From Solwaraspora sp. WMMA2056 (GTDB lineage: Bacteria > Actinomycetota > Actinomycetes > Mycobacteriales > Micromonosporaceae): DNA of 64,000 nucleotides. This document shows positions 42,804 through 55,800 of the stretch, piece after piece. Location of the stretch: positions 1,240,001 to 1,304,000 of the forward strand of contig NZ_CP128360.1 of NCBI RefSeq assembly GCF_030345095.1, read 5' to 3'. The translations under genes and the position numbers were made by a program. The notes beneath the pieces were generated by a model. That model ran no database searches. It was given only the letters and a program-made list of their open reading frames with translations, and was not told where the DNA came from. Each line of letters starts with the position of its first letter. Positions within the stretch are counted from its first letter, which is position 1.

Positions 42804-45800
42804 ATGTCGACATCAGAATCCGCGCCCCCCGTGCGGCTGCTGCACCGGGCCGCGCGCACCGCCGGGCCGGCCCTGCCGCAGGGCCGGCTGACCGTGGCGG
42901 CCCCGCCCACCGACCCTGCCGGCAACGGCGGCATCGCGCTGATCACCCTGCTGTTGCCGCTGCTCAGCACGATCGCGATGGCCGGCTACATGATCACGCT
43001 CGGGCACCGGTGGATGGTGGTGGCCGGCATCGCGTTCATCGTGATCTCGATCGTGTCGACCTTCGGTATCCGCTACCAGATGAGCTCGCACGCCCGCCGC
43101 CAGCGGGCCCGCCAGCGGATCCGCTACCACGCGCATCTGACCGGGATCCGCCGCAGCGCCCGCGACATCGCCGCCCAGCAGCGCGCGGCGGTGCCGGTGA
43201 CGCATCCGTCACCGCAGCGACTGCTCGCCATCGCCTGGCACCGGCAGCGGCTGTGGGAGCGTCGACCCACCGATCCGGACTTTCTGCGGATCCGGATCGG
43301 CCTCGGCAGCGGGCCGCTGTGCGTACCGGTCACCCTGTCGGCCAGGGCCGACCCGATGGCCGACACCGATCCGGACCTCACTGCGGCCGCCGAGGCGATG
43401 GTCCGGCAGGTCGGTTCGGTCGGCCGCCAGCCCGGCCTGATCGACCTGGGCCGGGCCGGCGTGGTCAGCGTGATCGGCCCGCCGGCGGCGGCCCGCGCGG
43501 TGGGCCGGGCGATGCTGTGCCAGACGGCGGCGTTGCACGCACCGGAGGACGTGGCCGTGATGGTCTGCGCGCCGGACACCGTCCGGGACTGGCAGTGGGC
43601 GGTCTGGCTACCGCACGTACGGACCGCCGGCCCCACCGGTCAGGTCGCCGACCTGCCGCCGACGGTCGCGCAGGTCGCCGTCGCCGACGACCTGTCCGCC
43701 CTGGTCGGGCTGCTGCAGCTGTGGCTGGCCCGGCTCGACACCACCGACGAACCGGTCCTGCTGACCCGGGCCGACACCGACCCGGGCCGCCGGCTGGTGC
43801 TGCTGATCGACGGCTACGACCCGGCCAGTACCTGGGTCCGGGAGCCGGTCCTCACCGAACTGCTGGCCCGGGCCGGCAAGGCCAGCGGGGTGAGCGTGGT
43901 GTGTCTGGTGACCAGCCCGTCGTACCAGCCGCCCCGGGCCGACGTACGGGTCAGCGTCGACGACGCCGGCCGGCTCACCCTCGCCGGCCGGTCGGAGCTG
44001 GTCGCCGCGGTCGACGACCTGGTCGGCGACGCCCCGACCCCGGCGTTGGCCCGGTGCCTGGCCCGGGCCATGGCGCCGCTTCGGCTGCGGCCGCCCCGGG
44101 CCGGCGAGCTGGTCGACTCGCTGTCGGTGCCGGAACTGCTGGGTCTGTCCCGCGACGAGGTGGTCGGCACCGGACGCTGGTTGCCGGCCGGCAGCGACGA
44201 ACTGCTGCGCGCACCGATCGGCATCGACAGCGACGGCCGGCCGGTGGTGCTCGACCTGAAGGAGTCGGCGCAGGGCGGTGTCGGCCCGCACGGGCTGGTG
44301 ATCGGCGCGACCGGCTCCGGCAAGAGTGAACTGCTGCGTACCCTGCTGGTGGGGTTGGCCATGACCCACCCACCGGACCTGCTCAGTTTCGTGCTTGTCG
44401 ACTTCAAGGGCGGGGCCACCTTCGCCAACGCCGTGGATCTGCCGCACGTCGCCGGTCTGATCACCAACCTGGCCGACGACATGGCGTTGGTGGACCGGGT
44501 CAGGGCGGCGCTCGTCGGGGAACAGCAGCGTCGGCAGCGGCTGCTGCGCGACGCCGGCAACGTCGACTCGGTACGCGAGTACCAGGTGCGCCGTGCCGCC
44601 GGCGGTACGGGTGTCGACGGTGCCCCGCTGCCGGCCCTGCCGTACCTGCTGGTGATCGTGGACGAGTTCGGTGAGCTGCTCACCGGGCGGCCCGACTTCA
44701 TCGACCTGTTCGTGCAGATCGGTCGGGTGGGCCGCAGCCTCGGGATCCATCTGCTGCTGGCCAGCCAGCGGCTCGACGAGGGCCGGCTGCGTGGCCTGGA
44801 GTCGCACCTGTCGTACCGGATCGGGTTGCGGACGTTCAGTGCCGCCGAGAGCCGGGCGGTGCTCGGCACCGCCGACGCGTACCTGCTGCCGCCGCTGCCC
44901 GGTTCGGCGTACCTGAAGGTCGACGAGTCGGCGTACCGCCGGTTCCGGGTCTCGCACGTCTCCGGCCCGGCCTGGCCGCCGGCCCGGCCGGCCGCGCCGG
45001 CCAATCTCGTCCCGGTGCCGTTCGGCCCGGTCACCCGCGACGCGCCGTACCCCGGTGGGTCGGCCGGGACCGACACCGGTCGGGCCTCCGACACCGGGTC
45101 GGCCGAGGGCAGTGTCGACGGACCATCCACACTGGATCTGGTGACGACCGCGTTGGCCCAGGTCGACGCGGTGGCCCATCAGGTGTGGCTGCCGCCGCTG
45201 CCACCGGCGATCGCCCTCGGATCCGTGCTCGGCCCGGTGAGCGAGGTGCCGGAGCGGGGGCTGCAGGCCGAGAGCTGGCCGTGGCTCGGCGGGCTGCGGG
45301 TGCCGCTGGGCGTCCTCGACGAGCCGGCCACCCAGCAGCAGTCCCCGATGCTGGTGGACTTCGGCGTGGCCGGGAACCTCGCCGTGGTCGGCGCTCCGCA
45401 GACCGGCAAGAGCACCCTGCTGCGCACCACGGTGCTGGCCCTGATGCTGACCCACACCCCGGACGAGGCCCAGTTCGCCTGCGTCGACCTCGGTGGCGGT
45501 GGGCTGCGGGCGCTCGCCGCCGCCCCGCACGTCGCCGGGGTCGCCGGTCGCCGGGACGTGGAGCTGGCCCGCCGGATCCTGTTGGACACCCGGCGGCTCG
45601 TCGACGAACGCGAACGGATCTTCGCCGATCTGGGCGTCGACTCGGCCGGCCGCTGGCGGCAGCTGCGGGCCAGCGGCGGAATCCCCGCCGACGTACGCGC
45701 CGCCGACGTGTTCCTGGTGCTGGACAACTGGCCCGCCATCCGGGCCGAGTTCGACCTGGCCGACGAGGTCGTCGTGGACGTGGCGGCGCGCGGCCTCGGC

Positions 45801-46853
45801 GTCGGGGTGCACGTCGTGGTGACCGCGAACCGCTGGTTCGACATCCGGTCCAATCTGCGTGACAGCCTCGCCGGCCGGCTCGAACTGCGGCTCAACGACC
45901 CGGCGGAGAGCGAGATCAGCCGGCCGGCGGCCCGCGCGCTCGGCGACGTCGTCGCCGGCCGGGGACTGGCCCCGCCCGGCGTGCCGTACCAGGCGTTGCT
46001 GCCCAGGGTCGACGACACCGACACCGTCGACGCCCTGACCGAGGCGGTCGACGAGGTGATCGGCAAACTGGCCGCCGGCTGGAGCGGACCGGCCGCCCCC
46101 GAGGTGCGGGTACTGCCGCGCCGGCTGGCCGCCGCGCAACTGCCGGTCGACGCCACCAGCGCCGGTGTACCGGTCGGGCTGGACGAGGTCGGCCTCGCCC
46201 CGGTCCACCTCGACCTGATCGGTGACGATCCGCACCTGGTGGTGCTCGGCGACTCCGGCACCGGCAAGACCCAGCTGCTGCGTACCTGGATGGCGGCGAT
46301 GGCCCGGCGCTACACGGCGTGGGAGATCCGGTTCGTCGTAATCGACTACCGGCGGACCCTGCTGGGCGCGGTGCCCGAGGACTACCTGGGTGCCTACGCC
46401 GCCGACCCGACCGCCGCCGCAGAGTACGTCGGACAGGTCGACGGCAAGCTTGCCGAGCGGATGCCGCCGCCCGGTCTGACCGGTCAGGACCTGGCCCGCC
46501 GGGACTGGTGGCAGGGGCCGCAGCTGTTCGTCGTGGTCGACGATCACGACCTGGTCGGTGGCGGCAGCTCGCCGCTGTCGCCGCTGGTCGACCGGCTGCC
46601 GCACGGGCACGACCTCGGGTTTCACGTGGTACTCGCCCGGCGGGTCACCGGCAGTTCCCGGGGGTTCGCGGTCGATCAGCTGCTCGCCCGGCTGCGGGAG
46701 CAGCAGCCGGCCGCAGTGATCCTGCCCGGGGACAGCCGTGAAGGCGTGCTGTTCGGCGGCCACCGGGCCGAGAACGGGCCACCGGGTCGGGGCCGGCTGC
46801 TGCGCCGCGCGCACCCCGACACCGTCATCCAGGTGGCGATCGAGGAGGCCTGA
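42804..46853 (+). CDS. eccC: Type VII secretion ATPase EccC (FtsK/SpoIIIE family, three ATPase domains)
   Basis: A 1,349-residue motor. Two transmembrane helices (about 35-80) precede a basic stalk. Three FtsK/SpoIIIE-type ATPase domains follow. Walker A motifs are GATGSGKS (501-508), GAPQTGKS (863-870) and GDSGTGKT (1149-1156). Walker B-like strands are LLVIVDEFGEL in D1, VFLVLDNWPA in D2 and LFVVVDDHDLV in D3. The canonical catalytic Asp-Glu appears only in D1, while D2 and D3 read DN and DD, so D1 is the likely powered domain and D2/D3 bind substrates. The ATG at 42804 has CAGGAA upstream. It recognises WXG-type secretion signals. The giant protein gene begins one base after its stop. Confidence 0.95.
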   Translation: MSTSESAPPVRLLHRAARTAGPALPQGRLTVAAPPTDPAGNGGIALITLLLPLLSTIAMAGYMITLGHRWMVVAGIAFIVISIVSTFGIRYQMSSHARRQRARQRIRYHAHLTGIRRSARDIAAQQRAAVPVTHPSPQRLLAIAWHRQRLWERRPTDPDFLRIRIGLGSGPLCVPVTLSARADPMADTDPDLTAAAEAMVRQVGSVGRQPGLIDLGRAGVVSVIGPPAAARAVGRAMLCQTAALHAPEDVAVMVCAPDTVRDWQWAVWLPHVRTAGPTGQVADLPPTVAQVAVADDLSALVGLLQLWLARLDTTDEPVLLTRADTDPGRRLVLLIDGYDPASTWVREPVLTELLARAGKASGVSVVCLVTSPSYQPPRADVRVSVDDAGRLTLAGRSELVAAVDDLVGDAPTPALARCLARAMAPLRLRPPRAGELVDSLSVPELLGLSRDEVVGTGRWLPAGSDELLRAPIGIDSDGRPVVLDLKESAQGGVGPHGLVIGATGSGKSELLRTLLVGLAMTHPPDLLSFVLVDFKGGATFANAVDLPHVAGLITNLADDMALVDRVRAALVGEQQRRQRLLRDAGNVDSVREYQVRRAAGGTGVDGAPLPALPYLLVIVDEFGELLTGRPDFIDLFVQIGRVGRSLGIHLLLASQRLDEGRLRGLESHLSYRIGLRTFSAAESRAVLGTADAYLLPPLPGSAYLKVDESAYRRFRVSHVSGPAWPPARPAAPANLVPVPFGPVTRDAPYPGGSAGTDTGRASDTGSAEGSVDGPSTLDLVTTALAQVDAVAHQVWLPPLPPAIALGSVLGPVSEVPERGLQAESWPWLGGLRVPLGVLDEPATQQQSPMLVDFGVAGNLAVVGAPQTGKSTLLRTTVLALMLTHTPDEAQFACVDLGGGGLRALAAAPHVAGVAGRRDVELARRILLDTRRLVDERERIFADLGVDSAGRWRQLRASGGIPADVRAADVFLVLDNWPAIRAEFDLADEVVVDVAARGLGVGVHVVVTANRWFDIRSNLRDSLAGRLELRLNDPAESEISRPAARALGDVVAGRGLAPPGVPYQALLPRVDDTDTVDALTEAVDEVIGKLAAGWSGPAAPEVRVLPRRLAAAQLPVDATSAGVPVGLDEVGLAPVHLDLIGDDPHLVVLGDSGTGKTQLLRTWMAAMARRYTAWEIRFVVIDYRRTLLGAVPEDYLGAYAADPTAAAEYVGQVDGKLAERMPPPGLTGQDLARRDWWQGPQLFVVVDDHDLVGGGSSPLSPLVDRLPHGHDLGFHVVLARRVTGSSRGFAVDQLLARLREQQPAAVILPGDSREGVLFGGHRAENGPPGRGRLLRRAHPDTVIQVAIEEA

Positions 46854-46854
46854 C

Positions 46855-49800
46855 GTGCCGATCTTTCCAACGGAGATCGACGACCAGCAGATCCAGAGCC
46901 TCGGCAACGCGTTCGTCGCCCTGGGCAACGAGCTGTACCGGCAGGCCGGCGGGATCACCGGGCCGCTCGGCGAGATCGCCTGGCAGGGCACCGGCCGCGA
47001 CCGGGCGGTGCAGGCCTGGGACGGGATCGTCACCAACACGGTGGTGCCGGTCGCCAACGAGATGATCGCGGTCGGCCAGGCGATCCAGGACTTCGCCCAG
47101 CAGGTCCGGGACGCGCGGGCCGAACAGGAACAGATGCGGACCATCGAGATCATCGTCGGGGTGATCGGGGTGGTGCTGACCCCGCTGACGTTCGCCATCG
47201 GGCCGCTGTTCGCCGCCATCACCAGGGCCGTCTCCGTACTGCTGTCCAGCCTGGTGCGGGTCGTGGTGAACGTGTCGGTCAATTTCGGCCGGGCGCTGCG
47301 GATCGTCTCGGCCGGGATGCCGCGGATCACCACCGTGCAGGTGGGCGACGGGCTGGTCGCGGCGTTGCAGGTCGCGACCCGCAACGGCGCCGCCGTGGTG
47401 CCGCCGGCGGTCCGGACCCCGGCGCAGGTGGCGAGTGCGGCGGTACGCTCCAGCCAGGCCGTCATCCGGCCGGCGGCGGAGGTCATCTCCAACGTCGGCG
47501 TCAACATGGCGGTGGACCTCGGCCCCGATGCGATCGTCAAGACGGCGTACGGAGTGAAGTACGAAGCCGATCCGACCGTGATCGGCATCTCGGCCGCGAT
47601 GGGCCTGTCAGGTGCCGTACCGGGCCTGCACGACATGGTCCCGGCCACCTCCCGCCCCGGGCCCGTCACCGGGTTGCCCGCGTCGGTCGGCCCGCCCCTG
47701 CCGGTGCCGGCGCAGTCGGTACCGAACGCGCCGGTCATCGGATCGGTCACGTCGCCGCCGAAGGTGGACCTGAGCATCACCAACAGCGGTGTCTCGCTGC
47801 CGCCGAAGCTGACCGTCGACCCACCGGCGGTGCGTCCGCCGGGTGAGGCTCCGGTCGTACGCCCGGTCGGCGGCCCCTCGGCGGTACGCCCGACAGGTGA
47901 GCCGTCGGCGGTGCGTCCGGTTGGCGAGGCGCGCGCGGGGTCGCTCCCGCCGGCGAACCTGGGGACCGCCCCGAAGACCTCGGCGAGTGTCGTCCCCGCC
48001 CCGGTCGTGCCGGACAACTCCCCGCGCACCTCGGTGAGCAGCCTCGACCGGCCGACGTCGACCTCGTCCGCCCCGGCCCGGCCGTCGACGATCGCCGACC
48101 TGCCTCAGCAGACGCCGGCGCAGTCGCAGACGCCCCAGACGCAGTCGACGACGGCGCAGTCGCAGACGCCCCAGACGCAGTCGACGACGGCGCAGGCGGG
48201 GCAGACGCTCTCGCCGCAGACGCAGTCGGTGTCCCCACCGGATCCGGTGCTGCCGACGATGCGGGATGCGGGCACCTCCCAGTCGCAGCCGGCTACGACA
48301 CCGCCGCCGTCGCCGCAGTCGCAGGCACAACCCTGGACTCCACAGTTGACTACCGAGGCCCGGCAGGCCCTGGACAGCGAGTACGGGAACCTGCTGGACC
48401 GCGCGGAACTGTTCAGCCCGCATCCCGACCAGCGCGGGCAGGACGGCCGCAGCTGGGCCGAGCGCGCCGACGGTCGCAAGGTTCTCGGCGTCACCGACGC
48501 CGAGTGGCTCGGCCTGAACCGGTTGCTGGCCGAGTCCCGGCTGAACCCCTTCGAGGATCACCGTGCCGACATCCAGCAACGATTGCACGATCTTGACCTG
48601 GACAGTGCCGACCTGGCCGCGTACCAGAAAGGTCTCGAACGCGGTGTGCGCCCGAGCGAGTTGCTGAAACTCAACGCGCAACGGCAGAACGACCTGGGCA
48701 TCTCCGAACCGCTGACCCAGCAGGAGGCAAAACTGGCCCTGCACCCCGACGCCGGGGAGCGGCAGGCCGCGAACCTGATCGGCCGTCGGCGGGACCAGCC
48801 GTTCCCGGACCTCGACCGGTGGCGCGACCAGGCCCTGCCCGGACATGTACGGGACCGGCTCGGCAGCGGGCAGGAGCACATCACCACGGTGGGGCAACTG
48901 CTCGACGGCGGCGACAACCCGTACCCGTCACCGGCACAGCTGTGGGAGGCGACCACCGGCAAGGCCCCGCCCGGCGTACTGGACAGCCCGGACGGTCTGC
49001 GGCACATCCAGGTCGAGCTGTTCAACCAGGCGTACGTCGACTGGCAGCTGGGCACCCCGAAGTCCACGCTGTCCCCCGAAGGGCTGGCGGCCGTCAACGG
49101 GCGCTGGGAGCAGACGGTGCGGGCGGCGTACCGCGAAGCCCTGGACGCCGGCAACGGGGCTCCGCTGGAACACCTGCTGGAAACCGTAGCGGCGAACCAG
49201 GCAAGACTGTACGACGCCTTCACGGCCGAGGCCGCTTTCGAACGTACGCTGAATCAGGCCCGGGGCACGTTCGACGAGGTCGCCGCGTACTTCCCCGAGC
49301 TGGGCGCGACCGCGCTGGATCGCGCCTGGAACGTGTTCAAGCAGGACTTCCGGGCGGTGTTCGAGGAGTCACTGCCGACGAACTCCCGTCCTGAGGACAT
49401 CACCACCGCGCCGTACCGTGATCTGCTCGACCTCGACAACCTGTCCGACCGGTTCATCGGCGAGATCAAGTCGAACCGGGCGGTGGTCGAGGCCCGCGAC
49501 GGGTTCCAGCAGTTGGCGTACAACCGTGGTCTGTCCCGTGACGTACTCGACCAGATCGGTGCCGACTACCGTGAGGACTTCGTCTACCTGGCCCGTGAGC
49601 AGTTGAACTCGGGCGGCCACAGCAAACTCTGGCTCGATCACGAGCAGGCCAACGGCGATGTGTTCTCGTCGTACACCACCAGAGCCGACGCCGACGTGCG
49701 GGCGGCGGACGCCGCGCGGACCGACCGGTGGCGCGAGGAAGTGCTGGCGTTCTGGCGCACGATCCCCAAACCGCCGGAGCCGGCCACCGCTGCCACTGCG

Positions 49801-52800
49801 GGGCCGGCCACCCGTACGGTGGGGTCGACCGCCGACACGGCGCGGTCGCTGCAGCAGGCGCGCCTGGCCGACCCGCAGCCATTGGACTGCCTTCCCCAGC
49901 TGCACAACGTCGACACCGGCCTGACCAGGGCCGGCGTACTCGCGAAGCGGCCGAATGTGGTGCGCGACTCCGCGTACCTGGAGGCCGGGCCGGCGCAGCG
50001 GTTCGCGATCGACCACGGGCAACCCTGGCGACAGGCGGGCGGTGTCGAGCAGGTCGCCGACCTGTTGCGCGACGTGCCAGGATCCGTCGCGTACCTGACG
50101 GCCGGTCCGCCCAATGCGCCGACCCACGCCTTCGCGCTGGTCAACGACCACTCGTCGGGGTTGATGTTCGTCGACGTGACGGCTCCCGCCGGCCAGGACC
50201 CGGTGACCTCCTACGACAGCCGTTCGCCGAGCCAGGTCGCGCCGGTCGGGCTGGTCGACCTGCGGTTCATCGCCTTCACCCCGGACCGGGTTCCGCTGAC
50301 CGGGCCGGACTTCGCACACCATGACGGCGTCTCCGGCCTGCTGCTGGCCCCACACGACTACCGACCCGGCACCCTCGACCAGACCGCGCAGACCCCCGAG
50401 AACGTCGAGGCACTGCGGCAACGCCTCGAACGACTGGTCGACGAACGAACCATGCTGACGACCGGATCGTCGAGCGCGCCGATCCCTGCGGAGGCCGCGT
50501 CGCTCACGGCCGAAATCAACCTGATCGAGCAGCAACTGCAGGAAATTGGCGAAAGCGCCGTCGCGGCGGCAGCCACCGCCACCGAGCACGTGGATCACGT
50601 GGATCACGTCGAGCACGTGGATCACGTCGAGCACGTCGAGCACGTGGATCACGCGGAGCACGTCGATCACGTCGAGCAGGAAATGCGGGTGCCGGGCTGG
50701 AACACGGTCTCGGACGGGCTCACCGTGAGTGTCGCCAAGGTGTTCGAGTTCGACGGGTCCTTCGACAAGGCGCCCACCTGGACGTTGCAGCTGTTGGACG
50801 CCGTGTTCCACGGGCTGCGGGTCGACGCGCCGGTACCGCCGACGGCGGTGATCTTCGCTGCGGTGGACCGGGAGTCCGGCGAGGTCGTCGAAGTCGGCCG
50901 GGACGAGACACGCAAGCTTGACGAACTCATCCAGGAGACGGCTCCGGATCACGGCGCCAACCTCGTCGTGCTGCTGGTGAACAACCCCGGCGAGCTCGAC
51001 CAGGCGGTACGCGAGACGCTGCCGGAAGGCACCCGCCTGGTGCAGTTGTCCGACGCGTTCAGCGCGGGTCTGCGGTCCGTCGACCGGCGGCACTGGCCCG
51101 AACTGGTGCAGCGGTACGTCGACTTCGCCGGTGAGCGTCACGGGATCACGTTCGGGCCGCCGGCGCACGCCCAGCAGTTCGACGCGTTGGGCGACGGGCA
51201 GTTTGACTCCGGCCTGACCGACCTCGGCGGCTTCGCGGACCGGGTCACCCAGCTCACGTCGCTGTCGCAGTCCGTGGCCCGCCAGTTGGCCGCCGACCTG
51301 ACCGACGACCACTATCTGCGGAACCTGGCGAACAGCGGCGACGTCGTATCGTCCGGCGGCAACATGTACGAGGTACGGCTGAGGCTGGGTCAGGCCGTCC
51401 CCCGGCCGGCGTTCAAGGCCGGCGAGGTCAACTTCGCGGTGCCGTACGGTGCGCGGTCGGCGCCGAAGTCCGTCACCGCCACGAGCCAGACCGGGGCGGT
51501 GTCGACCCCGGCGATCGGACTGCCGCCGGAGAGCGGGGTGGTGGCGGCGGTGGCGGCGACCGCCGCGGTCACCACCAGCACCGGGCAGTCGGTGATCACG
51601 ATGGCGGAGTACGCCACCTCGATCAAGAGCTTCAAGGCACCCGGCTACTTCGACTACCCCGAACCCCGGATCACCGTACGTCGGATCGGTGGTGCGCAGG
51701 CCGCGAGGTCGGTGCTGATCGGCAAGCCGCTCACCGTCCGCTACCTGAAGGAGACGCTGGTCCCGGACCTGAGTGGGCTGCGCCCGCCCGACGGCTCCCG
51801 GGACCAGTTGTCGCCGGGCACCGTCACCGGCGATCTCGACGGTGCCTGGAAGAAGGTCGTCTCGGTCGACCTCGGTGCCATCAGATCGCGGCTGCTGGAT
51901 CACTACCATTCGGACACGACCGACGCCAACGGGGTGGTGCACCAGCGGCGGGCCCGCCCGGAGGTGCTGAAGTCCATCGCGGAGTTCCTCAGCGAACGTA
52001 CGCTGACCCACCATCCGCGTGACCTGGCGTCCGGGGCGCTGCTGCTGTCCGTACCGCACACCCTCGACGGCCGGACCCGCACCGACCAGCTGACACTGAC
52101 CCTGACGCCGAAGGTCACCAGTCCCTCCCCGCACACCTGGGCCGTAGACCGGCTGTCGAACACGATCCTGCGGCTGGACGCACTGGGCGGGACGAAGGCC
52201 GCCGGCAAGGACGGCAACGGCAGCAGCGCCCAACTGGCCGCGAACGTCGGCGTCGGGTTCGGGATCAACGAGATGACCGATCCACAGACCGGGGACGTCG
52301 TCGAGACCCCGGGTCGCGGCATCGTCCGTGGCATCCTCGGCGGCGCAACGGCGAAAGGGATCAACGTCGGCGACGCCAGTCAGCATGCGCAGAAGGCCGT
52401 GGTCGAACGGACGACCGACGCGCTGCTGATGAACAAGCCGCTGTTCGCGGAAGTGGTCGTCACCCCCGAGGTCGGGGTCAGACGGCGCTTCACGCGGCAG
52501 GTCCGCACCTTCCTCGCCGCCGCCCGCGACGAGGCCGGCAGCACGAGCGCCCTGACCCCGCTGACGTTCCTGACCCCGGCGCGGACCGGCATCCAGCAGC
52601 CGTTCACCGTGCTGCCCATGGTCACCGGCATCAGCAAGGTGGAGCAGGTCCTTCCGGCGGTGCTGCACTCGATCCGGACGGCATTCAGCGGGCTCACCAA
52701 GCCGGCCGTGTCACCGGTCGAGACCGCAGCCATGGAGCGCCACTTCGCGGCCCACTTCTCGGGTAGCGCCCTGCTCACCGGGCACGGCAAGGCGGCCGAC

Positions 52801-55800
52801 AGCGGCCTGCTGGCGTCGTACGAACTCGGCACGTACCTGGCGTACGTCAGGTTCTGGATCGAACAGGAGGGGGACGCCACCGACCAGTCCCTGTTCGGCG
52901 TCGCCGGATCGGCCCGGTCCGACGACAAGCTGACCATCGACTCGTCGGCCAAGTACGGCGGGAAGGTGGTCACCCGTACCGGCGTGACCACCGGTCAGCA
53001 GATCGGCATCGACGGGACGGTCGTCGGGCGCACGAAGTTCGGTCCCGGTAGCGACTGGCAGGTGCAGGGCGGGGTCAACTTCGGCACGGAACTGGCGTTC
53101 AGCCAGGTGCACTCCGACAGTGCCATGGTCGGCTATCGGGGGAACCGGCGGATCAAGTTGACCGGCGCGGGGGTGCGCGGCAGGTACAAAGCGCTGCTGC
53201 ACGTGGAGACGGCGGTGTTCGACCTGACGGGCAAGGCACATCTGCCGCCGGCGACCACCTCGATCGAGAGCGTGGTCACGACGATCGGGCGGCTCGACAG
53301 CGACCGGGTCGACGCCCTACCGCAGCTCGGCGAACTCGATCTCGCCGACCCCGGTCCGGAGGTGAAGCTGCCGCCAGGTTCGACTCCGCTGACCCCGCCG
53401 CAGACCGCCGGGGTGCTGGCGGCCATCGGCGAGCTGCTCGGCTACCCCGAAGAGATGGAGGTCGACCAGGTCGACAAGGACATGATCACCACCGCGGTAC
53501 GGGTGATGGACCGGTTCGGGCCGGCGGACGCGATGAGCCCCTCCGGCACGACGTACCTGGGCCTGTACACCGCCGTCGACGGCACGTCGTGGTACCTGAC
53601 GGTCCATCGGCGGCTCTACCAGGCGCGTCCGGTCGACATCCTGCGTGACCCGGTCAAAGCGCTGACAGATGTCGACCTGCAGCGGGGCTCGCAGTTCAGT
53701 GGCGGTCCGGAGAACGTCAAGGACGTCAACAGCAGTCTCGACACATCGGCGGCGTACAGGATCAAGTGGCCCTGGCGGCTGCTCGTCACCCTCGGACTGC
53801 GGCGTGCGCAGGACGGCACCGCCATCGGGCTGACCGGCACCTACGGCGGCCAGGCGGCGTTCACGCTCTGGGACCACTCGTCCGGTCACGGCATCAGCGG
53901 CATCAACCGCCGGTCCGCCAAGGACACCACCGCCAGTGACCTGTACCAGTTCCACACCGTCTTCGAGGTACGGGCGACCCGCAAGGGCGCCGACGACACG
54001 ATGGTCACCGAGACGAGGCTCGTCCCGGCCGGGTCGATGACCGCCGTGCTGCTGCGAACCGAGACGCTGCGTTTCCCTGACCGGTACAACCTGCCCGCGC
54101 CGGCGCTCACTGCTTCGGTCACGGACGCACTCGTCGGCCAGTTCGTGGCGAGCGGCGAGAACCGGCGCCACCTCCCGCCGACGGTCGCCTCCGGCCAGTC
54201 GCTCGGCCTCGGCGACGTGGCGGAGATGACCAACGCCGACGACGTCATGCCGACGGTGCTCACCCTGCTGCCCCACGTCACCGGGACCAGCCAGGCGTGG
54301 AGCGTCGGCGCCCGACGGCAGGACAAACTGGCCATGCTGTTGGAGGCCGACGCCCTGCACGTCCTCGCCCCGTACCTCGGCGCCAACGGTGCCCTGCACC
54401 TGCTGCTGCCGCGCAAGACCTGGTACGGGTGGACCGTCGACATGGTCACGGTGACCGCCCGGATGGGCCAGGGTACGCACATCGGCAGCCTGCCGGCCAA
54501 GGAGAAGTCGGACACCTACCACCAGGGCGGCGTCCAGCGCGAGGACCGTCGCGTCCGGGGCTTCGAGTGGAGTCGTGGCGGTGGGCTGTCGGTGCCGGGG
54601 TCGGCTGAGGCCCTCGGAGCGGCTGTCCGGCTGTTCGGCAGGGCGCTGGGCCGGAACCGGGTACGGACGGTGGCCGTGTCGAACTCCGACCGCCGGCAGG
54701 AACGCCTCAAGATCGACGACAGGGCGAACAAGGCGACCACCGACTCCCGCAAGTACGTCGGTTTCGAGGAGTACACCCACCCGTGGATCTTCACTGTCCG
54801 GACCGCCACGGTGTCCAGCCCACCCGAGATGGTGGTCTGGATGAGTCTCGGACAGGCCGGCCCGATCACCGCCTGGTGGGCGCGGCAACGACCGCAGCCG
54901 GCCCAGACCCGTACCTTGCCCGGGACGCTGCGGCTGCACTATCCGACCGCGCTGACCACCGACACCCCGATGCTGCCGGTCGGCAGCGCGGTGACCCAGG
55001 TCGTCGTCTACCGCAACCGCCGGCCGGCCGACCTGTTGCCGTACTACGACCTTTCGGCGCGGCGTCTTGAAGCCATCGAAGGCAAGGTCCGATCGAAGGT
55101 GCTGCTCAACGATCTGACCGTCGACAGGTCGATGCTGGCGGCGGCCGTCCGGGGTGTGCAGAACACGGTGTTCCGGCACACCGACCGGCTGCCCCACCCG
55201 CCGTCCTGGCTGGCTCCGGGCACTGAGGGCCACCTGGCCACACAGGTCGTCCCGGCGGTGCTGCTCGGGCTCGGCGACCGCATCCTGCAACCCGGCGGGG
55301 TCAGGATCCCCGGGCTGAGTCACCTGTTGATCGCCGACCCGACCGTCCAGCTGTTGCCGCACACGTTGACGTACCTCTACTCGGTCAAGCTCACCAACGA
55401 GAGCGTGCGGGAACTCGGCGACGAGACGGAGACCGACACCGCCGTCACCAACAGTCGCGATCAGGAGGTCCTGCAATTCAAACTGGCGTCGAGCAAAGAC
55501 AGGCCGGATCCGCTCACGGTGTCGGCCACCGTCGAGCACACCCACGAGGACAAGACCGAGGGGTACGTCTACCTGGTTTCGAGCGGTACCTTCCGGATCA
55601 CCGGGACGCACACCGTCCACCAGCCGATCACGATCGACCTGACGGTCAGCAACGCGGCGGTGATCACCGTGACGGCGGCTGCGGCCAAGGCGCTGAACCT
55701 GCCGGAGGCCGTACCGCTGGCCGGGCCGCCGACGCACTCGCACACCACGGCGCTGCGCGACGGTGCAGTCCTGGTCGTCGAGTCCACCCGGGCCAGCGAC

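Noticed and set aside
46738-46854. Extended start of the giant protein within eccC
   Set aside because: The preceding codons lie in another frame of eccC; GTG 46855 has GGAGG at six bases and starts directly before the WXG-type helix.
43608-48029. Very long minus-strand open frame (over 1,400 codons) opposite eccC and the giant gene
   Set aside because: It is a mirror frame created by the high G+C of third codon positions; its translation is Arg/Gly/Pro-rich low complexity without domains, while the plus strand has clear ATPase motifs.
50581-50680. Short plus-strand frame inside the giant gene encoding a Thr/Trp/Ile/Ser repeat
   Set aside because: It is the same 9-bp repeat read out of frame; the main frame is continuous and well supported.
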